NCBI GenBank assembly: GCA_025050535.1
Contig: JALBVF010000011.1
Span: 1-64,000 of the forward strand
Length of the DNA: 64,000 nt
Source: Candidatus Protistibacter heckmannii
GTDB taxonomy: Bacteria; Pseudomonadota; Gammaproteobacteria; Burkholderiales; Burkholderiaceae
Direction: 5' to 3'
Shown: positions 20,025 through 30,577 of the stretch, in pieces
Numbering within the stretch: the first letter of the stretch is position 1
Layout of the letters: every line of letters begins with the position of its first letter
Notes under the pieces: model-generated
Database searches by the model: none
What the model saw: only the letters and a program-made list of their open reading frames with translations
What the model was told of the DNA's origin: nothing
Made by a program: the position numbers and the translations under genes

Positions 20025-20858
20025 ATGCAATACGTCAACATCTCCGCCTACCGCTTCGTCACCATCGACGACCACGAAACCCTGCGCGAACAGCTGCGCG
20101 AGCGTTGCGCCGCGCTCGGCCTCAAGGGCACTGTCCTGCTCGCGCCCGAAGGCATCAATCTCTTCCTGGCCGGCACCCGCGCCGCCATCGACGCCATCGT
20201 CGGCTGGCTGCGCGAGGATGCGCGCTTCGCCGGCCTGGAACCCAAGGAAAGTCTCTCGGAGACGCAGCCCTTCCGGCGCATGCTGGTGCGGCTCAAGAAA
20301 GAGATCATCACCATGCGCATGCCGGTGATCCAGCCCGAGAAAGGCCGCGCGCCCGCTGTGGCGCCGCAGACGGTCAAGCGCTGGCTCGACCAGGGGCATG
20401 ACGACGCCGACAGACCGGTGGTGATGCTCGACACGCGCAACGCCTTCGAAGTCGCTGTGGGCACTTTCGAGAACGCGGTCGACTACCGCATCGCCAAATT
20501 CAGCGACTTCCCCGCCGCCATCGAAGCCGGCCGCGCCGACCTGGAAGGCAAGACCGTGGTCTCCTTCTGCACCGGCGGCATCCGCTGCGAGAAGGCCGCC
20601 ATCCACATGCGCAGCATGGGCATGGACAGCGTCTATCAGCTCGAGGGCGGCATCCTGAAGTATTTCGAACTCGTCGGCGGCGACCACTACCAGGGCGATT
20701 GCTTCGTCTTCGACAGCCGCACCGCGCTCGACCCCGTCCTCAAGCCGGCGGGCGCCAAGACCTGCTTCGCCTGCCGCGCCGTGGTCACGCCCGAGGAGCA
20801 GCAGGACCCGCACTACGTCCCCAATGCAAGCTGTCCGCATTGCGCGGGCAGCTCTTGA
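20025..20858 (+). CDS. trhO: tRNA uridine-34 hydroxylase (TrhO, rhodanese family)
   Basis: TrhO (YceA) makes 5-hydroxyuridine at the tRNA wobble position using oxygen. The 277-residue product has an N-terminal acylphosphatase-like domain ([16 protein letters not shown]) and a rhodanese domain with catalytic Cys in [13 protein letters not shown] near residue 182. It ends with a Cys-rich tail (CFACR and ASCPHC). The gene is intact. Its start lies 42 bases after the TA that ends IS630 copy 1, so its natural promoter may be lost or replaced by one in the element. It converges on the DoxX gene. Confidence 0.92.
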   Translation: MQYVNISAYRFVTIDDHETLREQLRERCAALGLKGTVLLAPEGINLFLAGTRAAIDAIVGWLREDARFAGLEPKESLSETQPFRRMLVRLKKEIITMRMPVIQPEKGRAPAVAPQTVKRWLDQGHDDADRPVVMLDTRNAFEVAVGTFENAVDYRIAKFSDFPAAIEAGRADLEGKTVVSFCTGGIRCEKAAIHMRSMGMDSVYQLEGGILKYFELVGGDHYQGDCFVFDSRTALDPVLKPAGAKTCFACRAVVTPEEQQDPHYVPNASCPHCAGSS

Positions 20859-20906
20859 ACCACACAGACCAGGGGCGCGGCGCCCCCGGCCTCACATCAT
20901 CGGACC

Positions 20907-21287
20907 TCAGGCGGACTTGCCGCGGTTGTCCAGCGCCATCGCGCCCGCGCCGTAGACCGAGAGCAGCAGGAAGCCGCCGGCGATCGCCAGGTTCTTCATG
21001 AAATTGATCTTCTGCATGCCATCGGCGAAGTTGTTGTGGAAAATCAGCGCGGAGACGATGCAGAACAGCGCCAGGATCAGCGCCGCCAGCTTGGTGCGGA
21101 AACCGAAGAGGATGGCCAGACCGCCGCCCAGCTCCAGCAGGATCACCAGCGGCAGCAGCGCGCCGGGCACGCCCATCGCATTCATGTAGCCCTGCGTGCC
21201 CGCATAGCCGGCGATCTTGCACAGGCCTTCGATGATGAAGATCTGCGACAGCAGGATGCATACGACGAGGCTTCCGTATTTTTCCAT
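20907..21287 (-). CDS. DoxX family membrane protein
   Basis: The 126-residue product from ATG 21287 has four hydrophobic segments and the DoxX pattern FIIEGLCKIAGYAGTQGYM, ELGGGLAILFGF and a hydrophobic C-terminal helix. DoxX proteins sit in the inner membrane and have been linked to redox or sulfur handling; the exact role here is unknown. A frame start six bases upstream (TTG 21293) is possible. It lies 42 bases downstream of the wrbA-type gene on the same strand, and such pairs are common in proteobacteria, so the two were probably cotranscribed. Confidence 0.82.
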   Translation of the reverse strand: MEKYGSLVVCILLSQIFIIEGLCKIAGYAGTQGYMNAMGVPGALLPLVILLELGGGLAILFGFRTKLAALILALFCIVSALIFHNNFADGMQKINFMKNLAIAGGFLLLSVYGAGAMALDNRGKSA

Positions 21288-21329
21288 GGTCAAGTCCTTT
21301 ATCCGTTGATGTTGTGCGGCTTACCAGTC

Positions 21330-21906
21330 TTACTTCGCGAAGCGCAGCGACAGTTCGGCGATGCGCTTGCCGAACAGCTTCGCGGTTTCCAGATCGCTGG
21401 GCAGGGGACCTTCCTCGGGGCTGGAATCCGAGGGCGATTGAGTCATGAGACCGGAGAAAGAACCAACGTAGTTGATGTCGTTGCGCTGCGCGGCCTTGCT
21501 GTTCGAGGGCATCAGGCCGGTGCCGGCCCAGATCATCGAATGCTGCATCGCAAGGGTGAACAGGTTAGTGCAGCGTGGAGAGCTTGTCCCCGTTCATCGT
21601 CGCGGAGTCGGTGAAGCCGGTGGCCAGCTTGTCCTTCCATTGCTGGGTGAACCAGGGCTTGCTCGTGGCGTCAAGGAATTTCTTGTACTGCCAGGGCACC
21701 GTGCCCATGTAGGTTGGCGCGCCGAAGATGATGCCGTCGGCGGCGGCCAGCTCGGCCCACAGCGCCTCGGGCACGTTGCCCTCGCCGTCGACCGCGGTCA
21801 GGGTGGCGCTCACGCCGGGCACGGCGGCCGCGCCGGCCTGCACGGCCTCAGCTTCTTTCTTGGTGTGGCCGTAGCCGCTGAAGTAAACGAGGGAAAGCTT
21901 GCTCAT
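21330..21906 (-). pseudogene. wrbA: Frameshifted WrbA-type flavodoxin / NAD(P)H:quinone oxidoreductase
   Basis: From ATG 21906 the frame gives a flavodoxin fold with FSGYGHTKKEAEAV (FMN phosphate loop) and FGAPTYMGTVPWQYKKFLD. It stops at a TAA after STLH. The rest (LFTLAMQHSMIWAGTGLMP, then LETAKLFGKRIAEL) is read one base out of phase from about 21560 to 21330. One extra T near 21563 accounts for the whole break, so the parent had about 191 residues. WrbA-like enzymes reduce quinones by two electrons with FMN. IS630 copy 2 ends 12 bases before the ATG and leaves only the AGGAG ribosome site. Confidence 0.85.
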
Positions 21907-21917
21907 TGCTGCTCCTA

Positions 21918-23040
21918 TTGATCCGGCAGGAAGAAGTTTTCATGCGGTGTATTTGACGCGGAGATCCTGGAAGTAGGACTTCACGCGTTCGGAATGGGTT
22001 TCGATGAACGCCATATGGTTCTTTGCTGCGGCGTGTAATTTGGCCTTTGTTATGACGGGGACTCGTGTGCTGATGACATGTTTCAGGTCGGCGTTGAGTC
22101 GCTCATCCGGATTGAGCTCCGGGCTGTAGCTGGGCAGGTAAAAGACTTCGATGTCGGCTTGGTGCTCGGCAAGCCATGCCTTGACCGGCTTGCAGTGATG
22201 CACGCCGAGGTTGTCGAGGATCAGGAACACTTTCTTGCCCGCGCGCTTGCCATCGGCCACCAGCGCCTCGAAGAACTCGATGAGCTTCTCGTGGTTAAAG
22301 GCACCATCGATGATCATCCAGCTTGCCTTGCCCTGATTGGTCACCGTGGAAATCATCGACAGCTTCTGTCGCGTACCTCTAACCGCCATCGTGACCGGGG
22401 TTTGCCCTTTGGGAGCATAACTGCGGCCCCGAACATCCGTATTCACCAACGCGGTTTCGTCACCCCAGTGAGTCTCGCCACCTTTGGCCTTGGCACGCTT
22501 CTCGATGGCCGGATACTCCTGATCGATCCACTGCTTGACAGACTCCGGTCGCTGTTCGTAAGCGCGCTTGATCGGCTTTTTCGGCGTGAAACCCCAGCGC
22601 TTGAGGTAGTCTCCGACCGCACGTATTGAGAGTCTGAACGCGTATTCCTGTTCGATGAACAGCATGATCGCGCCTCGCGTCCAGAGCGCAGATTCCATCT
22701 TCAACTGCTCCGGACGTTTGTCGCAGATCGTGCGCCGGATTGCTTCTTCTTGATCCGCATTCAGCCGTCTTCCGTCTCCTGGCGTACGAGCTTGTGGGCG
22801 CGGCTTCAGGGTCGCCGCGGCCCCTTCTTCATAGAGATCAATGGCCAGTCGAGCCGCCGGGTAACTCAGCCCCGTCAACTCCACGATGGCCATGACTCCG
22901 TATCCCTTCCGATGCAACCTCACGACCTGCTTTCGCCTCTCGTGCAGTTGCTCCAGTTTCTGGTATCGAGCGTCTTCTTTTTCTATGCCAATTCGATGCC
23001 AGAAATGACAATAAGTTAAATCTTTATATTTCCGCGTCAA
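21918..23040 (-). mobile_element. IS630-family insertion sequence, copy 2 (inverted)
   Basis: This 1123-base copy is inverted relative to copy 1, and the 1936 bases between them carry trhO, the DoxX gene and the wrbA-type gene. The ends match those of copy 1. A TA flanks it at 21916-21917, but the other flank reads CA (23041-23042), so the target duplication is mutated or the flank was rearranged. Numerous base differences from copy 1 indicate that the two have been diverging for some time. Confidence 0.87.
21940..23040 (-). CDS. IS630-family transposase, copy 2
   Basis: The open frame covers 366 codons and begins at a TTG on the very edge of the element; the natural start may be further in, for example at the position equivalent to GTG 18976 of copy 1. 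It holds the same winged-helix N-terminus and DDE residues ([32 protein letters not shown]). It has no internal stop and keeps the NPDE form of the last motif, where copy 1 has NLDE. It may be the active copy. Confidence 0.87.
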   Translation of the reverse strand: MTRKYKDLTYCHFWHRIGIEKEDARYQKLEQLHERRKQVVRLHRKGYGVMAIVELTGLSYPAARLAIDLYEEGAAATLKPRPQARTPGDGRRLNADQEEAIRRTICDKRPEQLKMESALWTRGAIMLFIEQEYAFRLSIRAVGDYLKRWGFTPKKPIKRAYEQRPESVKQWIDQEYPAIEKRAKAKGGETHWGDETALVNTDVRGRSYAPKGQTPVTMAVRGTRQKLSMISTVTNQGKASWMIIDGAFNHEKLIEFFEALVADGKRAGKKVFLILDNLGVHHCKPVKAWLAEHQADIEVFYLPSYSPELNPDERLNADLKHVISTRVPVITKAKLHAAAKNHMAFIETHSERVKSYFQDLRVKYTA

Positions 23041-23077
23041 CAGGTAGTGGGAGTGTTGGGGGTAAAAATCATTGGGA

Positions 23078-23674
23078 TCAGGGCAGGTCGAAGACCAGAA
23101 CTTCGGCTGCTTCGCCCTTGCCCAGGCTCAGCTTGCTTTCGCCGCTGAGCTTGAGCGCGTCGCCATGCTGGATGCGCCGGCTATTCACTTCAAGCGCGCC
23201 GCGCGCCAGATGCACGTAATAGCGGTGCGCCGGATCGAGCTCGACCTCGGCGGCTTCCGCGCCGTTGAACAGGCCGACGGAGAGCTTCGCGTCCTGATGG
23301 ATGCTCACCGAACCGTCCACGCCGTCGGAGCTGGCCACCAAGCGCAGGCGGTCGCGCTTTTCCTCGGCGCTGAAATTCTTCTCTTCATAGCTGGGCTCGA
23401 CGCCGCCGACGTTGGGCGCGATCCAGATCTGCAGCAGATGCGTCTTGCCGCAGTCGTCGTGCTTGTATTCGGAATGCATCACGCCGCGGCCCGCGCTCAT
23501 GCGCTGCACGTCGCCGGGCTTGATCACGCTGCCGTTGCCCAAGCTGTCGCGGTGCGCGATGCGGCCCTCGAGCACGTAGGTGATGATTTCCATGTCGCGG
23601 TGGCCATGGGTCGGGAAGCCGGCGCCGGCGTCGATCCAGTCCTCGTTGATCACGCGCAGCGGGCCGAACTGCAT
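23078..23674 (-). CDS. Pirin-family protein (YhhW-like), N-terminal start unclear
   Basis: Pirins are bicupin iron proteins; some oxidise quercetin, others act in regulation. The product has the first-cupin metal site THGHRDMEIITYVLEG and GRGVMHSEY, then a degenerate second cupin. ATG 23674 gives 198 residues, but family sequence continues upstream in the same frame (GHATHCWLESYHSFSFADYY) to about 23780. That part is needed for the usual 230 residues. No ATG, GTG or TTG opens the extended frame before a TGA, so the start codon may be mutated. The gene is divergent from a LysR regulator, a frequent arrangement. Confidence 0.75.
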   Translation of the reverse strand: MQFGPLRVINEDWIDAGAGFPTHGHRDMEIITYVLEGRIAHRDSLGNGSVIKPGDVQRMSAGRGVMHSEYKHDDCGKTHLLQIWIAPNVGGVEPSYEEKNFSAEEKRDRLRLVASSDGVDGSVSIHQDAKLSVGLFNGAEAAEVELDPAHRYYVHLARGALEVNSRRIQHGDALKLSGESKLSLGKGEAAEVLVFDLP

Positions 23675-23784
23675 GTGGCGGGGATCGTAATAGTCCGCGA
23701 ACGAGAAGCTGTGATAAGACTCCAGCCAGCAGTGGGTTGCATGACCACGTGAGAAGGAGGGTCTTTTTTCAATCGTTTTGAACT

Positions 23785-23887
23785 CACAAACTATTTTTAA
23801 TCTTCAATGTTTGTGGATAATAGAGACAATTACGCAGCACATTAAGATTAATTATTTGTTTTAGTTATTCATTATTTTTGAATAACT
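23785..23887. promoter_or_regulatory. Two inverted repeats in the pirin-LysR intergenic region
   Basis: CACAAAC (23785-23791) pairs with GTTTGTG (23809-23815) across 17 bases. AGTTATTCA (23863-23871) pairs perfectly with TGAATAACT (23879-23887) across seven bases. The second is a 9-7-9 dyad in AT-rich DNA between divergent genes, the typical place for LysR-type operators. No U-tract terminator geometry suits either flanking gene. Confidence 0.45.
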
Positions 23888-23955
23888 GAACGACTGAACA
23901 ATTTCCGGGAAAAATCCAGAAATCAACAACGAAAACCGCATAAGAAGCCCGAGCC

Positions 23956-24870
23956 ATGCAGCTCACCCTCGAATCCCTGCAAGTCATCGACGCCATCGAC
24001 CGCAAAGGCAGCTTCTCGGCCGCCGCCAACGAACTGGGCCGCGTGCCCTCGACCCTCACCTACGCGGTGCGCAAGCTCAAGGACGATCTCGACGTGCTGC
24101 TCTTCGACCGCAGCGGCCACCGCGCCAGCCTCACGCCCGCCGGCCGCCTGCTGCTCGACGAGGGCCGGCATCTGCTGCGCTCGGCCGACATGCTGAGCAT
24201 GCGCGTGCGCAAGGTGGCGAGCGGCTGGGAATAGGAACTGCGCATCGCGCTCGACGGCCTGCTCAACTTCCGCGCCATGCTGCCGCTGCTGCGCGACTTC
24301 TACCGCGAGAACCCCGCCAGGCACCTGCGCTTCGCCCAGGAAACCCTGGGCGGCAACATCGCTGCCCTCGTCGACGGCAGCGCCAACCTCGCCATCGGCG
24401 ATCAGCCGCCGTAGGGCCTGCAGATCGCGCCGCTGGGCAGCATGCGGTTCATCTTCTGCGTCGCGCCCGAGCATCCGCTCACTGCCCTGCCCGAGCCCCT
24501 GGCCCATGAGCAGATCGCCCTGCACCGCATCGTCGCCGTGGGCGACACCTCACAGCGCCTGCCCGCGCGCTCCATCGGCGTGCTCGAAGGCCAGGACATC
24601 CTCGTCGTGCCCACCATGGCCGACAAGGTCGCCGCGCAGGCCGCCGGCCTGGGCTGCGGCTGGCTGCCCGAAAATCTGGCCGCGCCGAATCTGCGCTCCG
24701 GCGCCCTGGTCACGCGCAACACGCTCGAAACGCGCCAGCGCGCGCAGCTTCTCATCGTCTGGCGCAGCAGCGCGCGCGGCAAGGCGATGAGCTGGCTGCT
24801 CGACCGGCTCGACGACCAATTGCTGCGCGACGCCCTCTTCACCTGCCCGCAGAGCGCGGTAGCCGCATGA
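23956..24870 (+). pseudogene. LysR-family regulator with two in-frame TAG codons
   Basis: The frame of 304 codons is continuous apart from TAG at 24232-24234 and TAG at 24412-24414. The N-terminus is a typical LysR winged HTH (SLQVIDAIDRKGSFSAAA, then VPSTLTYAVRKL). The middle and C-terminal parts form the substrate-binding domain up to [16 protein letters not shown]. The first stop cuts after the DNA-binding domain and linker, so a short HTH peptide of 92 residues could still be made. It probably once controlled the divergent pirin gene. It overlaps the gluQ start by four bases (ATGA). Confidence 0.88.
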
Positions 24871-25737
24871 GCGCAAGCGGCTACCGCGGACGCTTCGCAC
24901 CCTCGCCCACCGGGCCGCTGCACGCCGGCTCGCTCGCTGCCGCGCTCGCCAGCTGGCTCGATGCGCGCGCCCACGGCGGCGTCTGGCTGGTGCGCATCGA
25001 AGACGTAGATGCGCTGCGCAACGCGCCCGGTGCGGCAGATGACATCCTGCGAACGCTCGACGCCTGCGGCATGCACAGCGACGAACCCGTGGTCCTGCAG
25101 TCGGCGCGCGGCGCGCTCTACCAGGCCGAGCTCGACCGCCTCGCGGCCGCCGGCCTCGCCTATCCCTGCGGCTGCAGCCGCAATGAGATCGCCGACTCGC
25201 TCGCCAATCCCACGCAGTGCCACGGCAACCTCGTCTATCCCGGCACCTGCCGCGGCGGCCTGCACGGCAAGCCCGCGCGGGCATGGCGCGCGCACCTGCC
25301 GTCCATCGAACCGGGCCGTCCGGAGAACCTCGTCGCATTCACCGACCGCATGCAGGGAGCGCAGCGCCAGGATCTCGCCGCCGAGGTCGGCGATTTCGTG
25401 CTCAAGCGCGCCGACGGCCTCTGGGCCTACCAGCTCGCCGTCGTCGCCGACGACGCCGCGCCAGATCTGGCTGCAGCGCCAGATCGGCCATGCGCAGCCG
25501 CGCTATCTGCACGTGGACGTTTTGCTCGCCGCCGACGGCAGCGGCGAAAAGCTGAGCAAGCAGACCGGCGCGCAAGGCGTGGACGCGCGGCGGCCGCTCG
25601 ACGCGCTGGACGCGGCCGCCGCGCATCTGGGGCTCGCGCCCACGCCGCGCGCCGATGGTCTGCAAGCATGGCTGGAGCAGGCCGTGGCCGCATGGCGGAC
25701 CCGGCTCGAAGCAGGACCGGAGAACAAGCCCGCCTGA
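24867..25737 (+). pseudogene. gluQ: Glutamyl-Q tRNA(Asp) synthetase with internal deletion
   Basis: GluQ attaches glutamate to queuosine in tRNA(Asp). The start has the HIGH-like region [16 protein letters not shown] and the zinc-site residues in YPCGCSRNE and YPGTCR. After [10 protein letters not shown] (about 25456) the frame shifts, and the family segment that should contain the QGVT and RGADL residues is absent. The other frame resumes at [10 protein letters not shown] and runs through KLSKQ, the KMSKS-like loop, to the stop at 25737. About 17 codons are missing and the phase is lost, so the enzyme is dead. It overlaps the LysR pseudogene by four bases. Confidence 0.87.
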
Positions 25738-25792
25738 ACCTTCGGCCTCACCGGGAGACTCCGGGAGAATCCATTCCGGCATGGAGGCCGCC

Positions 25793-28700
25793 ATGCGCTT
25801 TCTCCCGCTCACGATCCTCGCCCTCAATGCTTGCGGCTGGGCCGGCGGCGGCGCGGAACAGAACGCGGTGCGGCGCGCACCGCGCAGCCGCCGGGCACCG
25901 CCTTTCAGGCGCTGCGGCACCCGCCGCCGCGGCGTCGACGAATCCATCATGGGCGCCGAACGCTTCGCCACGCTGGCCGACAAATTCAGCGGCACGCGGA
26001 CCGGCAGCCTGAGCGACGCACTGCGCGTCTATCACCGCCTCGGCGACGAGGCCATCGCCGCGCGCAGATACTCTCGGATATGTGCCAGATCGTGCTCGGC
26101 TTCCTGCAGCGCGCCGGCCTCGATCCCGCCGCCAGCCTGCCCTCGCCCTTCGATCAACTGCTGCGCCAGATAGACGCGCGGCTGAGCGGCCTGCTGGTGT
26201 CGGCGCCCAAGAAGCTGCACTTCGTCTGGCTCAGCGACCTCAAGCCGATCGCGCAGGACTATATGCAGCTGCTCGCCAGCGTCAACAGCGACTACGAAGC
26301 CCACCTCTGGGTGGACACCGGCGCCCTGCTCGCGCTATATCTGGGAGAGCGCATCCGCGAGCTCGCCGCCGCATCCATGCATTTCCCCAGCGAGACCATC
26401 GGCGGAGGTTTCCTCGGCATGGGCCACGAAGAGGAAGGCGTGCTGCTGCGCGCGATCGACATCCAGAACTGCGCCTATCACCAGATCCTCGTCGACAACC
26501 TCGCGCAGACCGGCGCGAACACGGCGGCCCAGGCTGACGAACTGGCGGCGGCGGTGACGCGGATGATCGGCGGCGAGGAATCCGAACTCACCGCCTTCGT
26601 CCTGCGGCTGACCCGCTTCGCGGACCGCGCCGCCGGCGCGGTCGCCGGGCCGGTGTCGGTGGGTCTGGACATCTATGAACTCGTGCACGCCACCGACGCG
26701 GAGCAGCACCGCACCGCCGGCATCCAGCTCACCCTGGACGGCGCATCGACGGCCGCCGGCATCGCGGGCGTCGCGGCGGCGGCGCTGGCCGAGGCCATGG
26801 GTCCGGGGAGTATCATCCTAGCCGCCGGCGCGATAATCATCGGCGAGATCGAAGCCGCGCATCAGCGGCATCTGGCCGCCGTCGCCGATGCCAGCGCCAC
26901 GGCCGGCTATCTGCGCCTGCTCGACGCATCGCATCGCGGCCACGCCTTTGTCGCCGCCCCCAGCAGCGGCATGCTCGCGCCGCAGCCCGGCGTGGCCGTG
27001 GCGCGCATCGACTTCGTCGACGGGCGGATCGGCTTCGGCGATCAACGCTTCCGGCCGCCGCTGCTCACCGACGAGGCCCGCAGCCTGCAGACCGCTGACG
27101 CCTCGCCCGAGGACCCGCTAATGTCCGCCTTCCTCAAGTCCCGCTGTGAAACCGCCAATCCGTATGCGCTGCCGCTGCGCGCGCTGTTCGGAAAGTCCGG
27201 CGCGCAAACGCGGCCCCAGCCACGCAGGCCGCCGCCGATGCGCCCGCCACGGCGCGCCGGCGCTTCGCGAACGCCGCGGGCCTCTTCCTGACAGTCACGC
27301 CCGGTGGCACGCTCTGGCTCGGTGGCCTGCCGCCCGAGCGCGCGCTGGAGCAGCTGCGCGAAGCGCGCACGCGTCCCAACGCGGCGTCCGCGCCCGCGCC
27401 GGAGGACGACATCGCCTTCCTGCGCCGGCTCGCGGACCGCTGGCAGGATCTCGCTCAGCCAATCGGCGAGTGCAGCCTATCCATCCAGGCCGATCCGCCG
27501 GTGGCCGCCTCGCAGCATTTCATTCCGGCGTCCACAGCCGTGGACATCCGTCTCGATGGCGCGGCGCGTCTGCTCGTCACGCCAACGATTCCCGAGAGCT
27601 GGCGCGGGCTGCTCGAATACCGTATCGTCGGCGGCGGCGTCTGCCATCTGCTGCCCGCGCACGGCGCGCGCTACCAGCTCGGCAACACCGGCGACGCACC
27701 GGGCTCGCGCTGGATCGTCGACACGCAGCGGCTCGACGCGGATGCGCTGCGCATCCGCGTCGACGACGCGGGCGCGCCGGAATGGACGATCGGCGGCGTG
27801 GCCATCACATGGCGCGACGGCGCAGACGCGGCAGGCGTCACCCTGCTCGGCAAGGATGGGCGCGAATGGCGCATGGACGCCGCCAGAGGGGAGCGCCGGC
27901 TCGCCGGCATCGACCTGAGCCGTATCGGCGGCTGCGGCAACGCGACCGAGACCATCCCCGCGCTGTGCGCACAACTGGGCGCCGGCGCGGATCCCTTCCT
28001 ACGGCTCTCGGGCCTGCTCGACGCGGCCGGCAATCCCTTCGCGGCATGACTGCATGCGCAAACGCGGCAGGTCGTGCTCGCGCCGCGCTCGGCGCTGGGC
28101 GCTGCGCTGCTGCCCGATGGCCGGCTCAGCGTGCGCCGCGAGGACGGCGTGCGCTTCGCGGCCGGCGCCGACGGCGTGGCGCGCATCGCCGGGGTGAGCG
28201 CGGACTGGCGCGCCGTCCAGGGCGAATCGCTGGACCGCAATATCAGCATGCTCGCGCTGGAGCGGCCCGCCATTCACTTCATCTCGCTCGATCCGCCTAC
28301 GGCGGCAGGCGCGGCGAACTCAGCGAGCGTCGTGAATGCAGCGAGCGCATCGGATGCAACAAGCCACGGGGCAAGCGATGCGGCAAGCGTGGCGAACACC
28401 GCCGGCACGGCCGCCGCGCGCCCCGGCACGATGCACGAGATCTTCGACCCCGCCGTCGGCCGGCGCTACCGCCTCGGCGGCGGCGCGGCCCCGGACTATC
28501 TCGGCGCGGCGCCGCAAGACGAGGTCTTCTACGTCTACAACGGCACGCAGTTGCTCACGCAGTACGCGGGGAGCGGCACGCGTATGCCGCTGGGCGTCTT
28601 CGCGCTGGCGCGCCGTGCGGGCGGCCACGTGTGGCTTGCGCCGACCGGCAAACACTGCCAGCCGCCGGCGTTGGCGGGCGCGGGCAGCCTCACGCTGCTG

Positions 28701-28958
28701 CCGGCGGGATCGCGGCTCAAGCTGCTCGTCGACGCGCCGGCCTTGGCGCGGGGCAACACCAGCCTGTGGCGCGAGGGCGAGGATCTGGTGCTGCAGGATG
28801 AATGGGAGGAAGACGCTCAGATCCGCCCGCAGGGCATCCTGGCGGCGAACGCCGGGCGCATCGACCTGAGCGTCGAGGCCGGCAGGAACACGCTGAATCT
28901 GAGGCAGTCCACTCTCACCGGACTGGCGAAGAACTTCGCCATGCGGCTCGGCGACTAG
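25793..28958 (+). pseudogene. Remnant of a TcdA/TcdB-like large toxin (GT44-like start and pore-forming-like region)
   Basis: Three frames join into one protein of roughly 1050 residues. The first part (LLVSAPKKLHFVWLSD, VNSDYEAHLWVD) resembles the glycosyltransferase domain of large clostridial toxins, but its DXD core is absent. The middle (GLDIYELVHATD, then hydrophobic AGIAGVAAAALAEAMGPGS and IILAAGAIIIGEI) resembles their pore-forming domain. Later parts are beta-rich with Gly-Trp turns. Lesions are a frameshift near 26070, another near 27220 and a TGA at 28047-28049. The first 90 residues may hold a further shift. The family call is by eye and moderately secure; an alternative is an unrelated large surface protein. 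Confidence 0.6.
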
Positions 28959-28973
28959 TCTTGCTGGCCAGAC

Positions 28974-30425
<1,452 letters not shown>

Positions 30426-30577
30426 AGCCCGCAAGTATACGGCAAAGTGGAAAAACCCCTGATGAAAAGCCGCTTCTCCGGCAAAAACGGCGTAAATTCC
30501 AAAAAAATTGGCGCAGTACCGCAGATTTTTCTATTGTCCGATACACTGTGCTTTTGGTTTTTTCAAAAGAGTCTAAC

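Noticed and set aside
20872..20886. GC-rich perfect dyad GGGGCGC-G-GCGCCCC between convergent trhO and DoxX genes as a terminator.
   Set aside because: The loop would be one base and no U-tract follows on either strand. It could still be bidirectional, but support is too weak.
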